This document shows, in pieces, positions 27,505-35,952 of a DNA stretch of 64,000 nt. The notes below the pieces were generated by a model. The model was not told where the DNA came from, did no database searches, and saw only the letters and a list, made by a program, of their open reading frames with translations. Origin of the DNA: Phycisphaerae bacterium. GTDB lineage: Bacteria; Planctomycetota; Phycisphaerae; Tepidisphaerales; Tepidisphaeraceae. The position numbers and the translations under genes are program-made. How positions within the stretch are numbered: position 1 is the stretch's first letter; each line of letters begins with the position of its first letter. The stretch lies in NCBI GenBank assembly GCA_026004655.1, contig BPJO01000002.1:1-64000 (forward strand). Direction: 5' to 3'.

Positions 27505-28626
27505 ATGATAGAATTGACGGGAATTACCTGGGATCACACCCGCGGATACGATCCGATGGTCGCAACCGCACAAGCCTATGCGCGTCAGCGGAGTAATGTA
27601 AATATCCGTTGGACAAAACGTTCGCTTCAGGCGTTTGCTGATGCCCCGTTGGAAGAACTAGCCGACCGGTTTGATCTGTTGGTTATTGATCATCCTCATG
27701 TCGGGCTCGTAGCTCGGTCTGGGTGTCTATTGCCTCTGGACACTTTGGGTCGCAAATCTTCCCTTGAGACACTCAAGTTGCAGACGGTAGGACCATCTCA
27801 CATTAGTTACGAATATGACGGACATCAATGGGCGTTAGCCATCGACGCTGCAACCCAGGTGGGGTCTTATCGTCCGGACCGGATCCGTTTTGAGGAATTG
27901 CCTCGAACTTGGGATGAGGTTTTGGATCTTGCACGAACAGGTCGTGTCATCTGGCCTTGCAAACCGGTGGATGCATTGATGAGCTTTTTCACGTTGGCGG
28001 CTTCACGGGGGTCTGCGTGTGCTTCGGACGGTTCACCACAGCTGATTTCAATTTCTGAGGCCGAACAGGTGCTAGATTTCCTTTGTTCGCTTGCAAGGTG
28101 CGTTCCTTCCGAATGCCTGTCCATGAATCCGCCTCAAGCTTATGAAAGGATGGTGGAGACGGACCAATTTGTTTATTGCCCGCTGGGTTACGGGTATACC
28201 AACTACTCTCGATCTGGTTACCGCAGGCACCGATTGGCGTTTGTCAACATTGTCGGTATCAAGGGTAGTACGATTGGTGGAACGGGGATTGCGGTTTCGG
28301 CTCGATGTCAACACCCGGACGTAGCAGCGGATTATGCGTTCTGGTTGGCAGGGGCAGAATGTCAGTCATCGATATACTTTGACGCCGGGGGGCAACCGGG
28401 CAATTCGGTGGCTTGGGAAGACGACCGATGTAATGCTTTGACTCTTGATTTTTTTCGTAATACCCGACAGACCTTGGAAACGGTTTATCTTCGTCCTCGA
28501 TATGATGGTTATCTGGAGTTTCAGGATCGGGGGGGCAATATCGTCAATGCCTGTCTGTCCGGTCGGGTTTCCGTCCGACAAGCCGCTGAGGATCTGCAAC
28601 AATCCTATGAGGAGACGCTGAAATGA
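27505..28626 (+). CDS. Solute-binding-fold protein without signal peptide
   Basis: A 373-residue protein resembling family 1 extracellular sugar-binding proteins of ABC transporters: DLLVIDHPHVGLVARSG, LPLDTLG, VGSYRPDRIRFEELPRTWDEV, GTGIAVSARCQHPDVAADYA and the C-terminal ACLSGRVSVRQAAEDLQQSY are typical. However, it begins MIELTGITWDHTRGYDP, that is, directly with the first strand of the fold, with no leader. No ABC permease or ATPase is nearby. A cytoplasmic ligand-binding role in the pathway is therefore more likely than transport. Start 4 bases after the dehydrogenase; its stop overlaps the next start (ATGA). Confidence 0.75.
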   Translation: MIELTGITWDHTRGYDPMVATAQAYARQRSNVNIRWTKRSLQAFADAPLEELADRFDLLVIDHPHVGLVARSGCLLPLDTLGRKSSLETLKLQTVGPSHISYEYDGHQWALAIDAATQVGSYRPDRIRFEELPRTWDEVLDLARTGRVIWPCKPVDALMSFFTLAASRGSACASDGSPQLISISEAEQVLDFLCSLARCVPSECLSMNPPQAYERMVETDQFVYCPLGYGYTNYSRSGYRRHRLAFVNIVGIKGSTIGGTGIAVSARCQHPDVAADYAFWLAGAECQSSIYFDAGGQPGNSVAWEDDRCNALTLDFFRNTRQTLETVYLRPRYDGYLEFQDRGGNIVNACLSGRVSVRQAAEDLQQSYEETLK

Positions 28627-29477
28627 TCAGGATTGTGGACACACATCTACATTTGTGGGATCTGTCGCGGTTTCGGTATTCCTGGTGTGCCGGCATCGTA
28701 TCGTTGAATCGTTCTTACCTCATGACGGATTATCTAGAAGCAGGGGAAGGCAAGGGCATTCACCAAAGTGTTTATGTCGATGCGGACGTAGATGAACCGG
28801 ATATGAAATCCGAGGTGCAGTGGGTTCTCGAGCAGGCCAGAGATCCTCGAAACCCACTTTCCGCTCTGGTGATCAAAGCGCTCCCTGAACTGGAAGATTT
28901 TCCTAAATTGCTGGATCGGTACGGTGGTGAACCGTTGATCAAGGGCATTCGTCGGGTCTTACACACCCAGCCGGATGATCTGTCCCGGTCCGAAATGTTC
29001 CGTCAAAACCTTCGGTTGTTGTCCGGACGAAACTGGACTTTCGATCTTTGCTTCCTCGGCCGTCAGTTACCTATTGCGATCGAGCTGGTGGATGCGTGCC
29101 CCAAAGTGCAGTTCGTTTTGGATCATTGTGGGGTTCCGGATATTAAAGGTGGAGCATTGGACCCTTGGCGGGAACACATCCGTCTACTGGCGGAAAGACC
29201 CAATGTCATCGCTTGCAAGGTCAGCGGTCTTGTTGCTTACGCGGGACCGGATTGGAAAACACAGGACCTTAAACCGTATGTCAATCATGTGGTTGAATGT
29301 TTCGGGCCCGACCGACTCATGTTCGGATCCGACTGGCCGGTCTGCACCCTCGGCGGATCGCTTGCGAAGTGGATTGATACCGCCCACGAGCTGACAAGCA
29401 GTTGGTCGGATTCTGAGCGTGAGAAGTTTTTCGCAGGCAATGCGTGTAATGTTTACCGTTTGGGAGATCATCCGTGA
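28623..29477 (+). CDS. Amidohydrolase-family lactonase-like enzyme
   Basis: A 284-residue metal-dependent TIM-barrel hydrolase of the amidohydrolase-2 type, as in fuconolactone, rhamnonolactone and pyrone-dicarboxylate lactonases. Motifs: IVDTHLHLWD (HxH metal ligands), GIRRVLHTQP, FVLDHCGVPDI (His), and LMFGSDWPVC (Asp). Length is right for the family. It overlaps both neighbours by 4 bases, so translation is coupled. A lactonase beside a sugar dehydrogenase fits oxidation of a sugar to a lactone followed by ring opening, but this is inference. Confidence 0.85.
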   Translation: MIRIVDTHLHLWDLSRFRYSWCAGIVSLNRSYLMTDYLEAGEGKGIHQSVYVDADVDEPDMKSEVQWVLEQARDPRNPLSALVIKALPELEDFPKLLDRYGGEPLIKGIRRVLHTQPDDLSRSEMFRQNLRLLSGRNWTFDLCFLGRQLPIAIELVDACPKVQFVLDHCGVPDIKGGALDPWREHIRLLAERPNVIACKVSGLVAYAGPDWKTQDLKPYVNHVVECFGPDRLMFGSDWPVCTLGGSLAKWIDTAHELTSSWSDSEREKFFAGNACNVYRLGDHP

Positions 29478-30622
29478 CAAAACCTCTCGAAGGTCTTTTG
29501 GTTCTGGATTTTGCCCTGTTCCTGGCCGGCCCTCTATGTGCTTTACGATTGGCGGACCTGGGTGCCCGAGTGATCAAAATCGAGCGTCCTGACGGTGGAG
29601 ATCTTTGCCGACAGTTGTATATCAATGATTTACGCCTGGATGATGATTCGATGTTATTCCACAGCATCAATCGAAACAAAGAAAGTTTTGCAGCCAACCT
29701 TAAATCCCCCGACGAACTCCGCCAGGTCAAACAGTTGATCCGTCATGCGGATGTCATGATTACCAACTTCCGTCCGGGGGTAATGACTCGTTTAGGGTTG
29801 GACTATGAAGCTTGTCGGGCAATCAACCCCAGATTGGTGTACGGTTCGATCACCGGTTATGGAAATGAAGGGCCTTGGAGAGATCGTCCGGGCCAGGATC
29901 TGTTGGCCCAGTCTCTGAGCGGTTTGTTATGGTTAAGCGGTAATGCCGACGACCCGCCTACCCCGATGGGGCTTGCTGTCGCGGACATGTTTGCCGGACA
30001 TTTTCTGGCGCAGGGTATTTTAGCACAGCTGGTACGAAGAGGTGTCACCGGAACCGGAGGACTAGTCGAAACCTCTTTACTCGAGGCTTTGTTCGATTTT
30101 CAGTTCGAGGTCCTAACCACTCATCTCAATGACGGAGGAAAACTGCCCCAGCGGAGTTCGTTTGGAAACGGCCATGCTTATCTAGGAGCACCATATGGGG
30201 TCTATCCCACAGCCGACGGGTATCTAGCGCTAGCCATGAACCCATTGAACAAGTTGGCAGAACTGCTTGAGTTACCGGAATTACAGAATGTTTCCCGGAC
30301 TGACACGTTTGCCAAAAGAGACGAGATCAAACAGATTCTGGCTCGCGAGTTGAAAAAACATCCGACACAATACTGGTTGTCCCTATTTGAACCGACCGAC
30401 CTGTGGTGTGCCCCGGTCCTGAACTGGCCTGAGGTTTTGAAGCAGGAAGCCTTTCGTGTTCTGAAAATGACCCAAACGGTTGTGCGATCATCGACGGGTT
30501 CATCGCATACCGCACTTCGTTGTCCTTTGCGTTTAGACTCAAGACCCGTGTTCAGCTCCAAAGGCTCTCCTGCCATCGGTGAACACACCGAAGCGATTCG
30601 ACGAGAGTTTAATCTTCAGTAG
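29474..30622 (+). CDS. CaiB/BaiF family (class III) CoA-transferase
   Basis: A 382-residue class III CoA-transferase, which moves CoA between carboxylic acids through an aspartyl intermediate. Start is a GTG within the previous stop. Key segments: LEGLLVLDFALFLAGPLC, ARVIKIERPDGGD, DVMITNFRPGVMTRLGLDYE, and GQDLLAQSLSGLLWLSG, whose Asp matches the catalytic position. The C-terminus EHTEAIRREF is typical of the family. Within this operon it would activate an acid to its CoA ester, the likely substrate or product of the MaoC-type hydratase across the divergent promoter. Confidence 0.9.
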   Translation: MTKPLEGLLVLDFALFLAGPLCALRLADLGARVIKIERPDGGDLCRQLYINDLRLDDDSMLFHSINRNKESFAANLKSPDELRQVKQLIRHADVMITNFRPGVMTRLGLDYEACRAINPRLVYGSITGYGNEGPWRDRPGQDLLAQSLSGLLWLSGNADDPPTPMGLAVADMFAGHFLAQGILAQLVRRGVTGTGGLVETSLLEALFDFQFEVLTTHLNDGGKLPQRSSFGNGHAYLGAPYGVYPTADGYLALAMNPLNKLAELLELPELQNVSRTDTFAKRDEIKQILARELKKHPTQYWLSLFEPTDLWCAPVLNWPEVLKQEAFRVLKMTQTVVRSSTGSSHTALRCPLRLDSRPVFSSKGSPAIGEHTEAIRREFNLQ

Positions 30623-30633
30623 GATTGTTCATC

Positions 30634-31686
30634 ATGCCCCGTCATTTACACGGTATTTTCGTTCCTAATCTGGTGCCGTTGAGCCCATCCGGACAGATTA
30701 ACGAACCCGAGTTGCGACGCTATTTGGACTGGTTGATCGATCGAGGCGTACACGGGATTTATTGCAACGGTAGTGTGGGAGAGTTTATTCGTTTCAGTCT
30801 TGATGAACGCCGTCAAATCGCTCGAATCGTGTGTCATCATTGTCAGGGTCGCGTTCCTGTGTTGGCCGGTGCTACCGAAGCCAACACACGTGAAGTAATT
30901 GAAAGCTGTCATCTTTATCGCGATTACGGTGCCCGTGCCGTTGCGTTGCTTCCGCCATTGTATTATCGACTTTCTCAGGAGGGGATGTATGCCTATTTTG
31001 CCGAGATCGCCGAACACAGCCCGTTGGACGTCACGCTTTATAATATCCCGTTGTTTGCCACGCCCTTGGACGTCCACATGATCGGGCGCCTCGCAAGGGA
31101 GTTTCCCCGAGTGATCGGTTTAAAAGACTCCAGCGGAGACGTCAGTTATCTTTCCCGTCTCATTTCGACCATTCGACCGGTTCGACCCGATTTCAGCATT
31201 CTCAGCGGATGGGAGGCCGCTTTGGTTCCTCAGCTGATTCTTGGTGCCGACGGGGGAACCCATGCCACGGCAGGCGTCTTACCCGAGCTGACTCGACGCA
31301 TGTACGATTGCACCATCGATGGGATAAAAGGAAATGCCGAAAAACTTGCAGAAGCCGTCAAACTCCAGATCCGTCTGATTGAGTTTTTTGATGCAATGGT
31401 TTTTGGTGTGGACTTTCCGGAAGGGGTACGCATTGCCGCTGAACTCAGAGGATTCTATTTCGGATCAAGCCGACAACCTCTAAGCGAGAAACAACGCACA
31501 GACCGGTCTAAACTTCAAAACCTTCTTCAATGTATCATGAGCGAGTTCGGGATCGGGGTGAATCAACCCCCCGAGGGCTGTGCCATCAGACCCCCAAAAG
31601 GGCCTTTGCATCTCGAACATGATAATCGTGTCCAACGGGTAACCGATGCGATCCTAGAAACGCTCAAACAAAGAGGAATTCTGTGA
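30634..31686 (+). CDS. DapA-family aldolase/lyase with C-terminal encapsulation-peptide-like tail
   Basis: A class I (Schiff-base) aldolase of the dihydrodipicolinate synthase/KDG aldolase family, about 350 residues from the ATG at 30634 (AGGA upstream). Active-site features: CNGSVGEFIRFS, LYNIP with Tyr136, and GLKDSSGD with Lys164. The core normally ends near residue 300-306. Here it continues through a proline-rich linker (PPKGPLHLEHD, near 320-330) to a 20-residue amphipathic helix (NRVQRVTDAILETLKQRGIL) at the very end. This arrangement resembles encapsulation peptides of microcompartment enzymes, and the next gene, overlapping by 4 bases, is a BMC shell protein. Confidence 0.85.
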   Translation: MPRHLHGIFVPNLVPLSPSGQINEPELRRYLDWLIDRGVHGIYCNGSVGEFIRFSLDERRQIARIVCHHCQGRVPVLAGATEANTREVIESCHLYRDYGARAVALLPPLYYRLSQEGMYAYFAEIAEHSPLDVTLYNIPLFATPLDVHMIGRLAREFPRVIGLKDSSGDVSYLSRLISTIRPVRPDFSILSGWEAALVPQLILGADGGTHATAGVLPELTRRMYDCTIDGIKGNAEKLAEAVKLQIRLIEFFDAMVFGVDFPEGVRIAAELRGFYFGSSRQPLSEKQRTDRSKLQNLLQCIMSEFGIGVNQPPEGCAIRPPKGPLHLEHDNRVQRVTDAILETLKQRGIL

Positions 31687-32309
31687 GCGTCGCATCTATC
31701 CAATCTGTCGGGGTGATCGAAATCGGTTCATGGAGTGTCGGTATGCTCGTCACCGATGCTGCGTGTAAAGCCGCACCCATCAAGATCCTCCAGGCCGAGC
31801 TCAATGACATGCTCGGCGTTTGCGTTCGATTCACCGGTGAGGTCGCTTCTATCCAAACAGCCATTGGTGTTGTCGATAGTATTTCTAGAGAATGCAGTGT
31901 TTCTGCCTATACAACAGTGATCGGCCGAGTAGACGATCAAACCAGATCAAAACTGGTGCAGCTGCCGTCAGAATACAATCCCTTGATCGAACAACAAGTC
32001 GTTCACACTCCAGAGGAACCTATCATCATGTCAGAAGTTACTTATGCAATCGGTTTCATAGAAACACAAGGTTTCACCGCCGTCATCGAGGCCGTAGATG
32101 CCGCATGTAAGACCGCCAATGTTGAAATCCTCGGACGCGAAAAACTCGGAGGCGGGTATATCAGTGTCGTAATCAAAGGCGACGTAGCCGCGGTGCGAAC
32201 GGCAATTGATGCTGCCAAACCACGGATCGAAGGACTCGGAAAGCTTATTGCCACGCATGTGATTGCTCGTCCGAGTGTTGGTGTGCTTTCGCTTTTACCC
32301 AAATCCTAG
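31683..32309 (+). CDS. Tandem-domain bacterial microcompartment shell protein (BMC-T)
   Basis: A 208-residue protein with two BMC domains (about 8-85 and 119-197), the BMC-T class that forms pseudohexameric trimers. The second domain is canonical: AIGFIETQGFTAVIEAVDAA, KLGGGYISVVIKGDVAAV, and THVIARP. The first is diverged (GVIEIGSWSVGMLVTDAACK, FTGEVASIQTAI) and its pore-side loop is LNDMLGV instead of KLGGG. Start is a GTG inside the aldolase stop. It is the last gene of the operon. No pentamer-forming (EutN/CcmL-type) gene and no single-domain BMC-H gene occurs in the window, so a standard closed shell cannot be built from this locus alone. Confidence 0.92.
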   Translation: MSVASIQSVGVIEIGSWSVGMLVTDAACKAAPIKILQAELNDMLGVCVRFTGEVASIQTAIGVVDSISRECSVSAYTTVIGRVDDQTRSKLVQLPSEYNPLIEQQVVHTPEEPIIMSEVTYAIGFIETQGFTAVIEAVDAACKTANVEILGREKLGGGYISVVIKGDVAAVRTAIDAAKPRIEGLGKLIATHVIARPSVGVLSLLPKS

Positions 32310-32534
32310 TCGGTGCAAAATAAAATCGGACGCCTTTCCCCGGGGATAACCCGTCTATCACAAGATCAAAAAGGATTTTGGGTGTGGCAATGTGGCGCAG
32401 GTAATAGTCGGCGGGTTTCTTGACCAATCATACCCGTCCGCTTAACCTTCTGATCTAGCCAGAAAGCGAGGGAACACCATGGAGGTGTGCTGCGTTCTGG
32501 CCCTGATCAGGGAGTTTCAGATCGGAGAAACCCC

Positions 32535-32771
32535 ATGGCGGAAGGCGGGGTCCAGCCACCTTCAGACGAGCCATCCGTCCTGAGACAGCTTGGATCGTTT
32601 GCCTCGATGGGCGTGGAGTTCATCGTCGCGGTCCTAATTCCCGGCTGGCTGGGGTACTGGCTGGACGAAAAATGGCAGACCACCCCGTGGATGATGTTGC
32701 TCGGGGGGTTGTTGGGTTTTGGTGTAGGGCTTTACATGATGCTCAAAACCGCGAAACAGTCCATGCGGTAA
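32535..32771 (+). CDS. atpI: AtpI/AtpZ-like ATP synthase accessory protein
   Basis: A 78-residue protein with two membrane segments (about 24-45 and 50-70), starting at the ATG at 32535 with GGAG upstream. VEFIVAVLIPGWLGYWLDEKW and LLGGLLGFGVGLYMMLK match the small F0F1-ATPase gene-1/AtpZ-type subunit that helps assemble the c-ring. It is the first gene of the ATP synthase cluster and 13 bases separate it from the next gene. Confidence 0.8.
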   Translation: MAEGGVQPPSDEPSVLRQLGSFASMGVEFIVAVLIPGWLGYWLDEKWQTTPWMMLLGGLLGFGVGLYMMLKTAKQSMR

Positions 32772-32784
32772 ATTATACCATACT

Positions 32785-33267
32785 ATGAATGAGACAACGC
32801 CCATCTCTGCTTCATCGGATGCCCGTTTAACGAGCATTCGTGTCTCCGCGGGGATGGTTCGCAAGCTCCCCTGGGCGGTTTTGGGGACTTGGGTGGGGGT
32901 TTGCTTCATCTTGGCAGTAGTGGTTCTGGGTGCCGGTCGTCCCGAATGGTGGTCTTGCCTAGCCGCCGGCGGGATTGTCGGTGGGGTTTGTGCCATTGTC
33001 TCTGTCGTCATCATTTTGTCATCTGCGGGGAAACCTGCTGAATATGTCGTAACGATGGTGATGCTTCTGGCAGCGGTACGGATCGGGATCAGCCTGATCG
33101 GTTTGTTGGTGGCAGTGTTAGTCCTGGACTTGCCCCGAAACCCGACCGCTCTGATGATCTGCGGCTACTATGCTGCAACGTTAATTGTCGAGTCGTTTTT
33201 GGTCAGACAGGCGGTCCATTCTGCACCGCCGACGATGACCGATCCGTTACGAGGAAACCAGGGATGA
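32785..33267 (+). CDS. ATP synthase protein I-like membrane protein
   Basis: A 160-residue protein with about four membrane helices (near 35-55, 58-80, 88-112, 118-140) in the place where the second AtpI-type protein is usually found. VVVLGAGRPEWWSCLAAGG and AAVRIGISLIGLLVAV are seen, but the family similarity is weak. The stop overlaps the atpB start by 4 bases, so it is translated with the synthase. I infer an assembly or c-ring insertion role from position only. Confidence 0.6.
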   Translation: MNETTPISASSDARLTSIRVSAGMVRKLPWAVLGTWVGVCFILAVVVLGAGRPEWWSCLAAGGIVGGVCAIVSVVIILSSAGKPAEYVVTMVMLLAAVRIGISLIGLLVAVLVLDLPRNPTALMICGYYAATLIVESFLVRQAVHSAPPTMTDPLRGNQG

Positions 33268-34199
33268 TTGATTCGATTTTGGCTGCTTCCAATCCATTGG
33301 ACCACGTCGTGGACACGATGCGTATCGGTATCGGAGATCCTCATCATCCGTTCTGGATTCTCAGCAATCACATGATCATGCTCCTGACCAGTGCGTTGAT
33401 CATGCTGATCGTGTTTCCTTTGATCACTCGTCGGTATCAATCCGGCGAACTGGTCCCGACCGGAACCCGCAATTTTTTTGAAGCTCTGATGCTTTTCATC
33501 CGCAACGACGTGGCCAAACCGTTGCTGGGGGATGAAACCGATCGGTTCATGCCCTTGTTGTGGACACTTTTCTTTTTCATTCTGATTACGAACCTGTTGG
33601 GATTGATCCCGTTTGATGCGGTCCAAAAGCTGATTTTCGGGGACGTGATTTACCCGATTTACGGAACGGCAACGAGCAACTTCTGGGTCACTGCGACCTT
33701 GGCACTGATCGTGTTTTTCGTGATTCAGTTTAATGGTATCCGGGCGCAAGGCATTGGCGGCTGGTTGCACCATTTTCTCGGGGGGGCACCGGTGTGGCTT
33801 TTCCCGATCATGGTGCCGGTCGAAATCCTAGGAATGCTGATCAAACCATTCGCCCTGGCGGTGCGTTTGGCCGCCAACATGACCGCCGGTCACGTGCTGC
33901 TGGCGGTATTGATCGGATTCGGTCCGACCGCGGTGAATGCCGCCGGATGGGCGGTCGGTGGGACGGTGACCGTGATTTCGGTCCTGGGCTCGGTCGCGAT
34001 CATGATGCTGGAACTGTTTGTGGCCTGTCTACAGGCGTATTTGTTCACGTTCCTATCGGCGTTATTCATCAGCCAATTGATTCAGCACCATCATGAACAT
34101 TCTGAAGAAGAAGCCGAGGGTCATGAACTGGGGGAGTCTCATGCCGTGCGTGAAAAAGACGCAGTCAAGGCCTATGCAAAATTACACCCGACCCACTGA
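33264..34199 (+). CDS. atpB: F-type ATP synthase subunit a
   Basis: Membrane stator subunit forming the proton half-channels against the c-ring. The 311-residue protein has the expected helices. The essential Arg is in LALAVRLAANMTAGHVLLAVL-type sequence near residue 210 (AVRLAANMTAGH), and the last helix has ELFVACLQAYLFTFLSALFI with the conserved Gln-Ala-Tyr. ITNLLGLIPF is also typical. The C-terminus has a His/Glu-rich extension of about 38 residues beginning IQHHHEHSEEEAEGHE, which is not part of the core subunit. About 180 bases follow before atpE. Confidence 0.95.
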   Translation: MIDSILAASNPLDHVVDTMRIGIGDPHHPFWILSNHMIMLLTSALIMLIVFPLITRRYQSGELVPTGTRNFFEALMLFIRNDVAKPLLGDETDRFMPLLWTLFFFILITNLLGLIPFDAVQKLIFGDVIYPIYGTATSNFWVTATLALIVFFVIQFNGIRAQGIGGWLHHFLGGAPVWLFPIMVPVEILGMLIKPFALAVRLAANMTAGHVLLAVLIGFGPTAVNAAGWAVGGTVTVISVLGSVAIMMLELFVACLQAYLFTFLSALFISQLIQHHHEHSEEEAEGHELGESHAVREKDAVKAYAKLHPTH

Positions 34200-34379
34200 A
34201 TCGGGATTCGACACCGCGACTGACCGGTTCCCCGGTAAACAGGCGTGTCATCCGTGAAATGGTGTCGGCGGGGGTCGGATCGAGAGACCCCCGAAAACCC
34301 GAAACGAGTGTTTCGTTACGGGTAAAGAATGACCGATCCCCCGACTCGATCCGGGCGGATCAAGAAATGGAGTTTTCGG

Positions 34380-34697
34380 ATGAGCAAGTTTTTGAAAATC
34401 GCAGGTCTGGCAACCCTCGCTGCTCCGGCCATCGCGTCTGCACAGGAAGTTGCGGTTCAAGCTGCCAACAATCCCGGGGTGTCGATCGGGACCGGTCTGG
34501 CCGCTATTGGTGCTGGTCTGGCGGTCATGGGTGCCGGACGTGGTATCGGTCAGATCGGCGGATCGGCGCTGGAGTCGATCGCCCGTCAGCCCGAAGCCGG
34601 TGGACGTATCGCCGCTAACATGATTATCGCAGCAGCGCTGGTGGAAGGTGTGGCGCTGTTCGCGGTCGTTGTCGGTCTCCTGGCCGTACTGAAGTAA
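34380..34697 (+). CDS. atpE: F-type ATP synthase subunit c
   Basis: A 105-residue proteolipid. Two core helices (about 35-58 and 78-104) carry AAIGAGLAVMGAGRGIGQIG, the polar loop ARQPEAG, and the ion-binding Glu89 in AALVEGVALFAVV. The Glu is followed by Gly, and no Gln is present at the matching helix-1 position, so proton rather than sodium coupling is expected. Before the first helix there is a third hydrophobic segment with a signal-peptide-like end (TLAAPAIASAQ, residues 11-22) that ordinary c subunits lack. The long frame starting at 34329 is not used. Confidence 0.93.
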   Translation: MSKFLKIAGLATLAAPAIASAQEVAVQAANNPGVSIGTGLAAIGAGLAVMGAGRGIGQIGGSALESIARQPEAGGRIAANMIIAAALVEGVALFAVVVGLLAVLK

Positions 34698-34774
34698 TCT
34701 CATTCCCCGGTGGCTTGACCGTTACCGGGGGATTTTCGAAACAGGTGATAAGGGATTGAACAAGGAATCAAAAC

Positions 34775-35359
34775 ATGAATAAATGTCTGGCGACACTCAT
34801 TCTGTCGAGCTTACCCGCCCTGAGTTTAGCGGCCGAAAGCGGACACGCCGCCGAAAAGGCTGGTCTGCCTCCGACAGTGAATCAGGGTTTGATGACAGCC
34901 ATCCTGACCTTGATCATTTTCTTGGCATTGTTGGTGATTCTCAGCAAGGCCGCATGGGGTCCGATCGCCAAAGGCCTATCCGAACGCGAAGCCAAAATCC
35001 GTCGGGATATCGAAGAAGCTGAAGCCGCCCGACGTGCAGCCTTGGCACAACAAGCCGAATACCAAGCCCAGCTGGCCAAAGCCGCTGACGAAGTCCGGGC
35101 GATCCTGGAAAAGGCCCAGGCCGACGCCCAGGCCGCAGCCACTCGAATCAAAATGCAGGCCCAACAGGAAGCCGAAGAATCCAAGGAGCGGGCCCTTCGC
35201 GACATAGAGGCTTCCCGCAACGCCGCATTGGCCGAAATCCGGGCTCAGGCCGCCGAACTCAGTACCGCCATCGCAGAGAAAATCCTCCGTCGAAATCTGA
35301 ACGTGGATGACCAGAGAGAGCTGGTCAACGCCGCATTAAACCAGCTGAATACCAACTGA
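34775..35359 (+). CDS. atpF: F-type ATP synthase subunit b
   Basis: Peripheral-stalk subunit that links F1 to subunit a. The 194-residue protein begins with a signal-like stretch (residues 1-20, ending SLAAES), then the single membrane helix TLIIFLALLVILSKAAWGP (about 43-62), followed by a long Ala/Glu/Arg coiled coil and the delta-binding end KILRRNLNVDDQRELV. It is 77 bases downstream of atpE and 21 before atpH. Confidence 0.92.
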   Translation: MNKCLATLILSSLPALSLAAESGHAAEKAGLPPTVNQGLMTAILTLIIFLALLVILSKAAWGPIAKGLSEREAKIRRDIEEAEAARRAALAQQAEYQAQLAKAADEVRAILEKAQADAQAAATRIKMQAQQEAEESKERALRDIEASRNAALAEIRAQAAELSTAIAEKILRRNLNVDDQRELVNAALNQLNTN

Positions 35360-35380
35360 CCCGGAAAACCGGATAAAACC

Positions 35381-35932
35381 ATGCCCAAAGCGACTTCCAA
35401 CGTTACGTTCGAACATTATGCCCGGGCCCTTCTGGATCAGGCCGAGGCACGAGGATTGACCCAGCAAATCGTTCAAGACGTGGTGAACATTTCGGAGGTG
35501 ATTCGCCAGAATCCGGCGTTCGCCCGATTCCTGTCTGACCCTTCGATCAGCAACCGCGAACGCGATCAGTTGATCGACCGAGTTTTTGCCGGTAAGACCA
35601 GTGACCTTCTGGTGGCTTATCTGAAACTGGTCAATGCCAAGGGACGTCTGGGCGAGTTTACGCAGATCGCCCGCGCGGTGCAGGATCTCGTGGACCGTCG
35701 GGCAGGTAATCTGACGGTCGATGTGACCGTGGCACAGCAACTGTCGGACGACGCTGTCGAACAGGTTCGCAGGCAATTGTCCGAAAAGCTACAGAAGAAT
35801 GTATCCGTGAAACAGAGAATCGATGAGTCGATTATCGGTGGCGTGATCCTTAAGATCGGCGATTCGTTGATCGACGGAAGCGTCAAAGCTCAGTTAGAGG
35901 CAATGAAACGTCGCCTGATGGCGGCAGTATAA
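35381..35932 (+). CDS. atpH: F-type ATP synthase subunit delta
   Basis: Connects the top of F1 to subunit b. The 183-residue product has the six-helix N-terminal domain ([45 protein letters not shown]) and the C-terminal end [20 protein letters not shown] with [11 protein letters not shown], which is diagnostic for OSCP/delta. It lies between atpF and atpA with short gaps, in standard order. Confidence 0.93.
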   Translation: MPKATSNVTFEHYARALLDQAEARGLTQQIVQDVVNISEVIRQNPAFARFLSDPSISNRERDQLIDRVFAGKTSDLLVAYLKLVNAKGRLGEFTQIARAVQDLVDRRAGNLTVDVTVAQQLSDDAVEQVRRQLSEKLQKNVSVKQRIDESIIGGVILKIGDSLIDGSVKAQLEAMKRRLMAAV

Positions 35933-35952
35933 GGTCATATTCGAGGAAAGAC

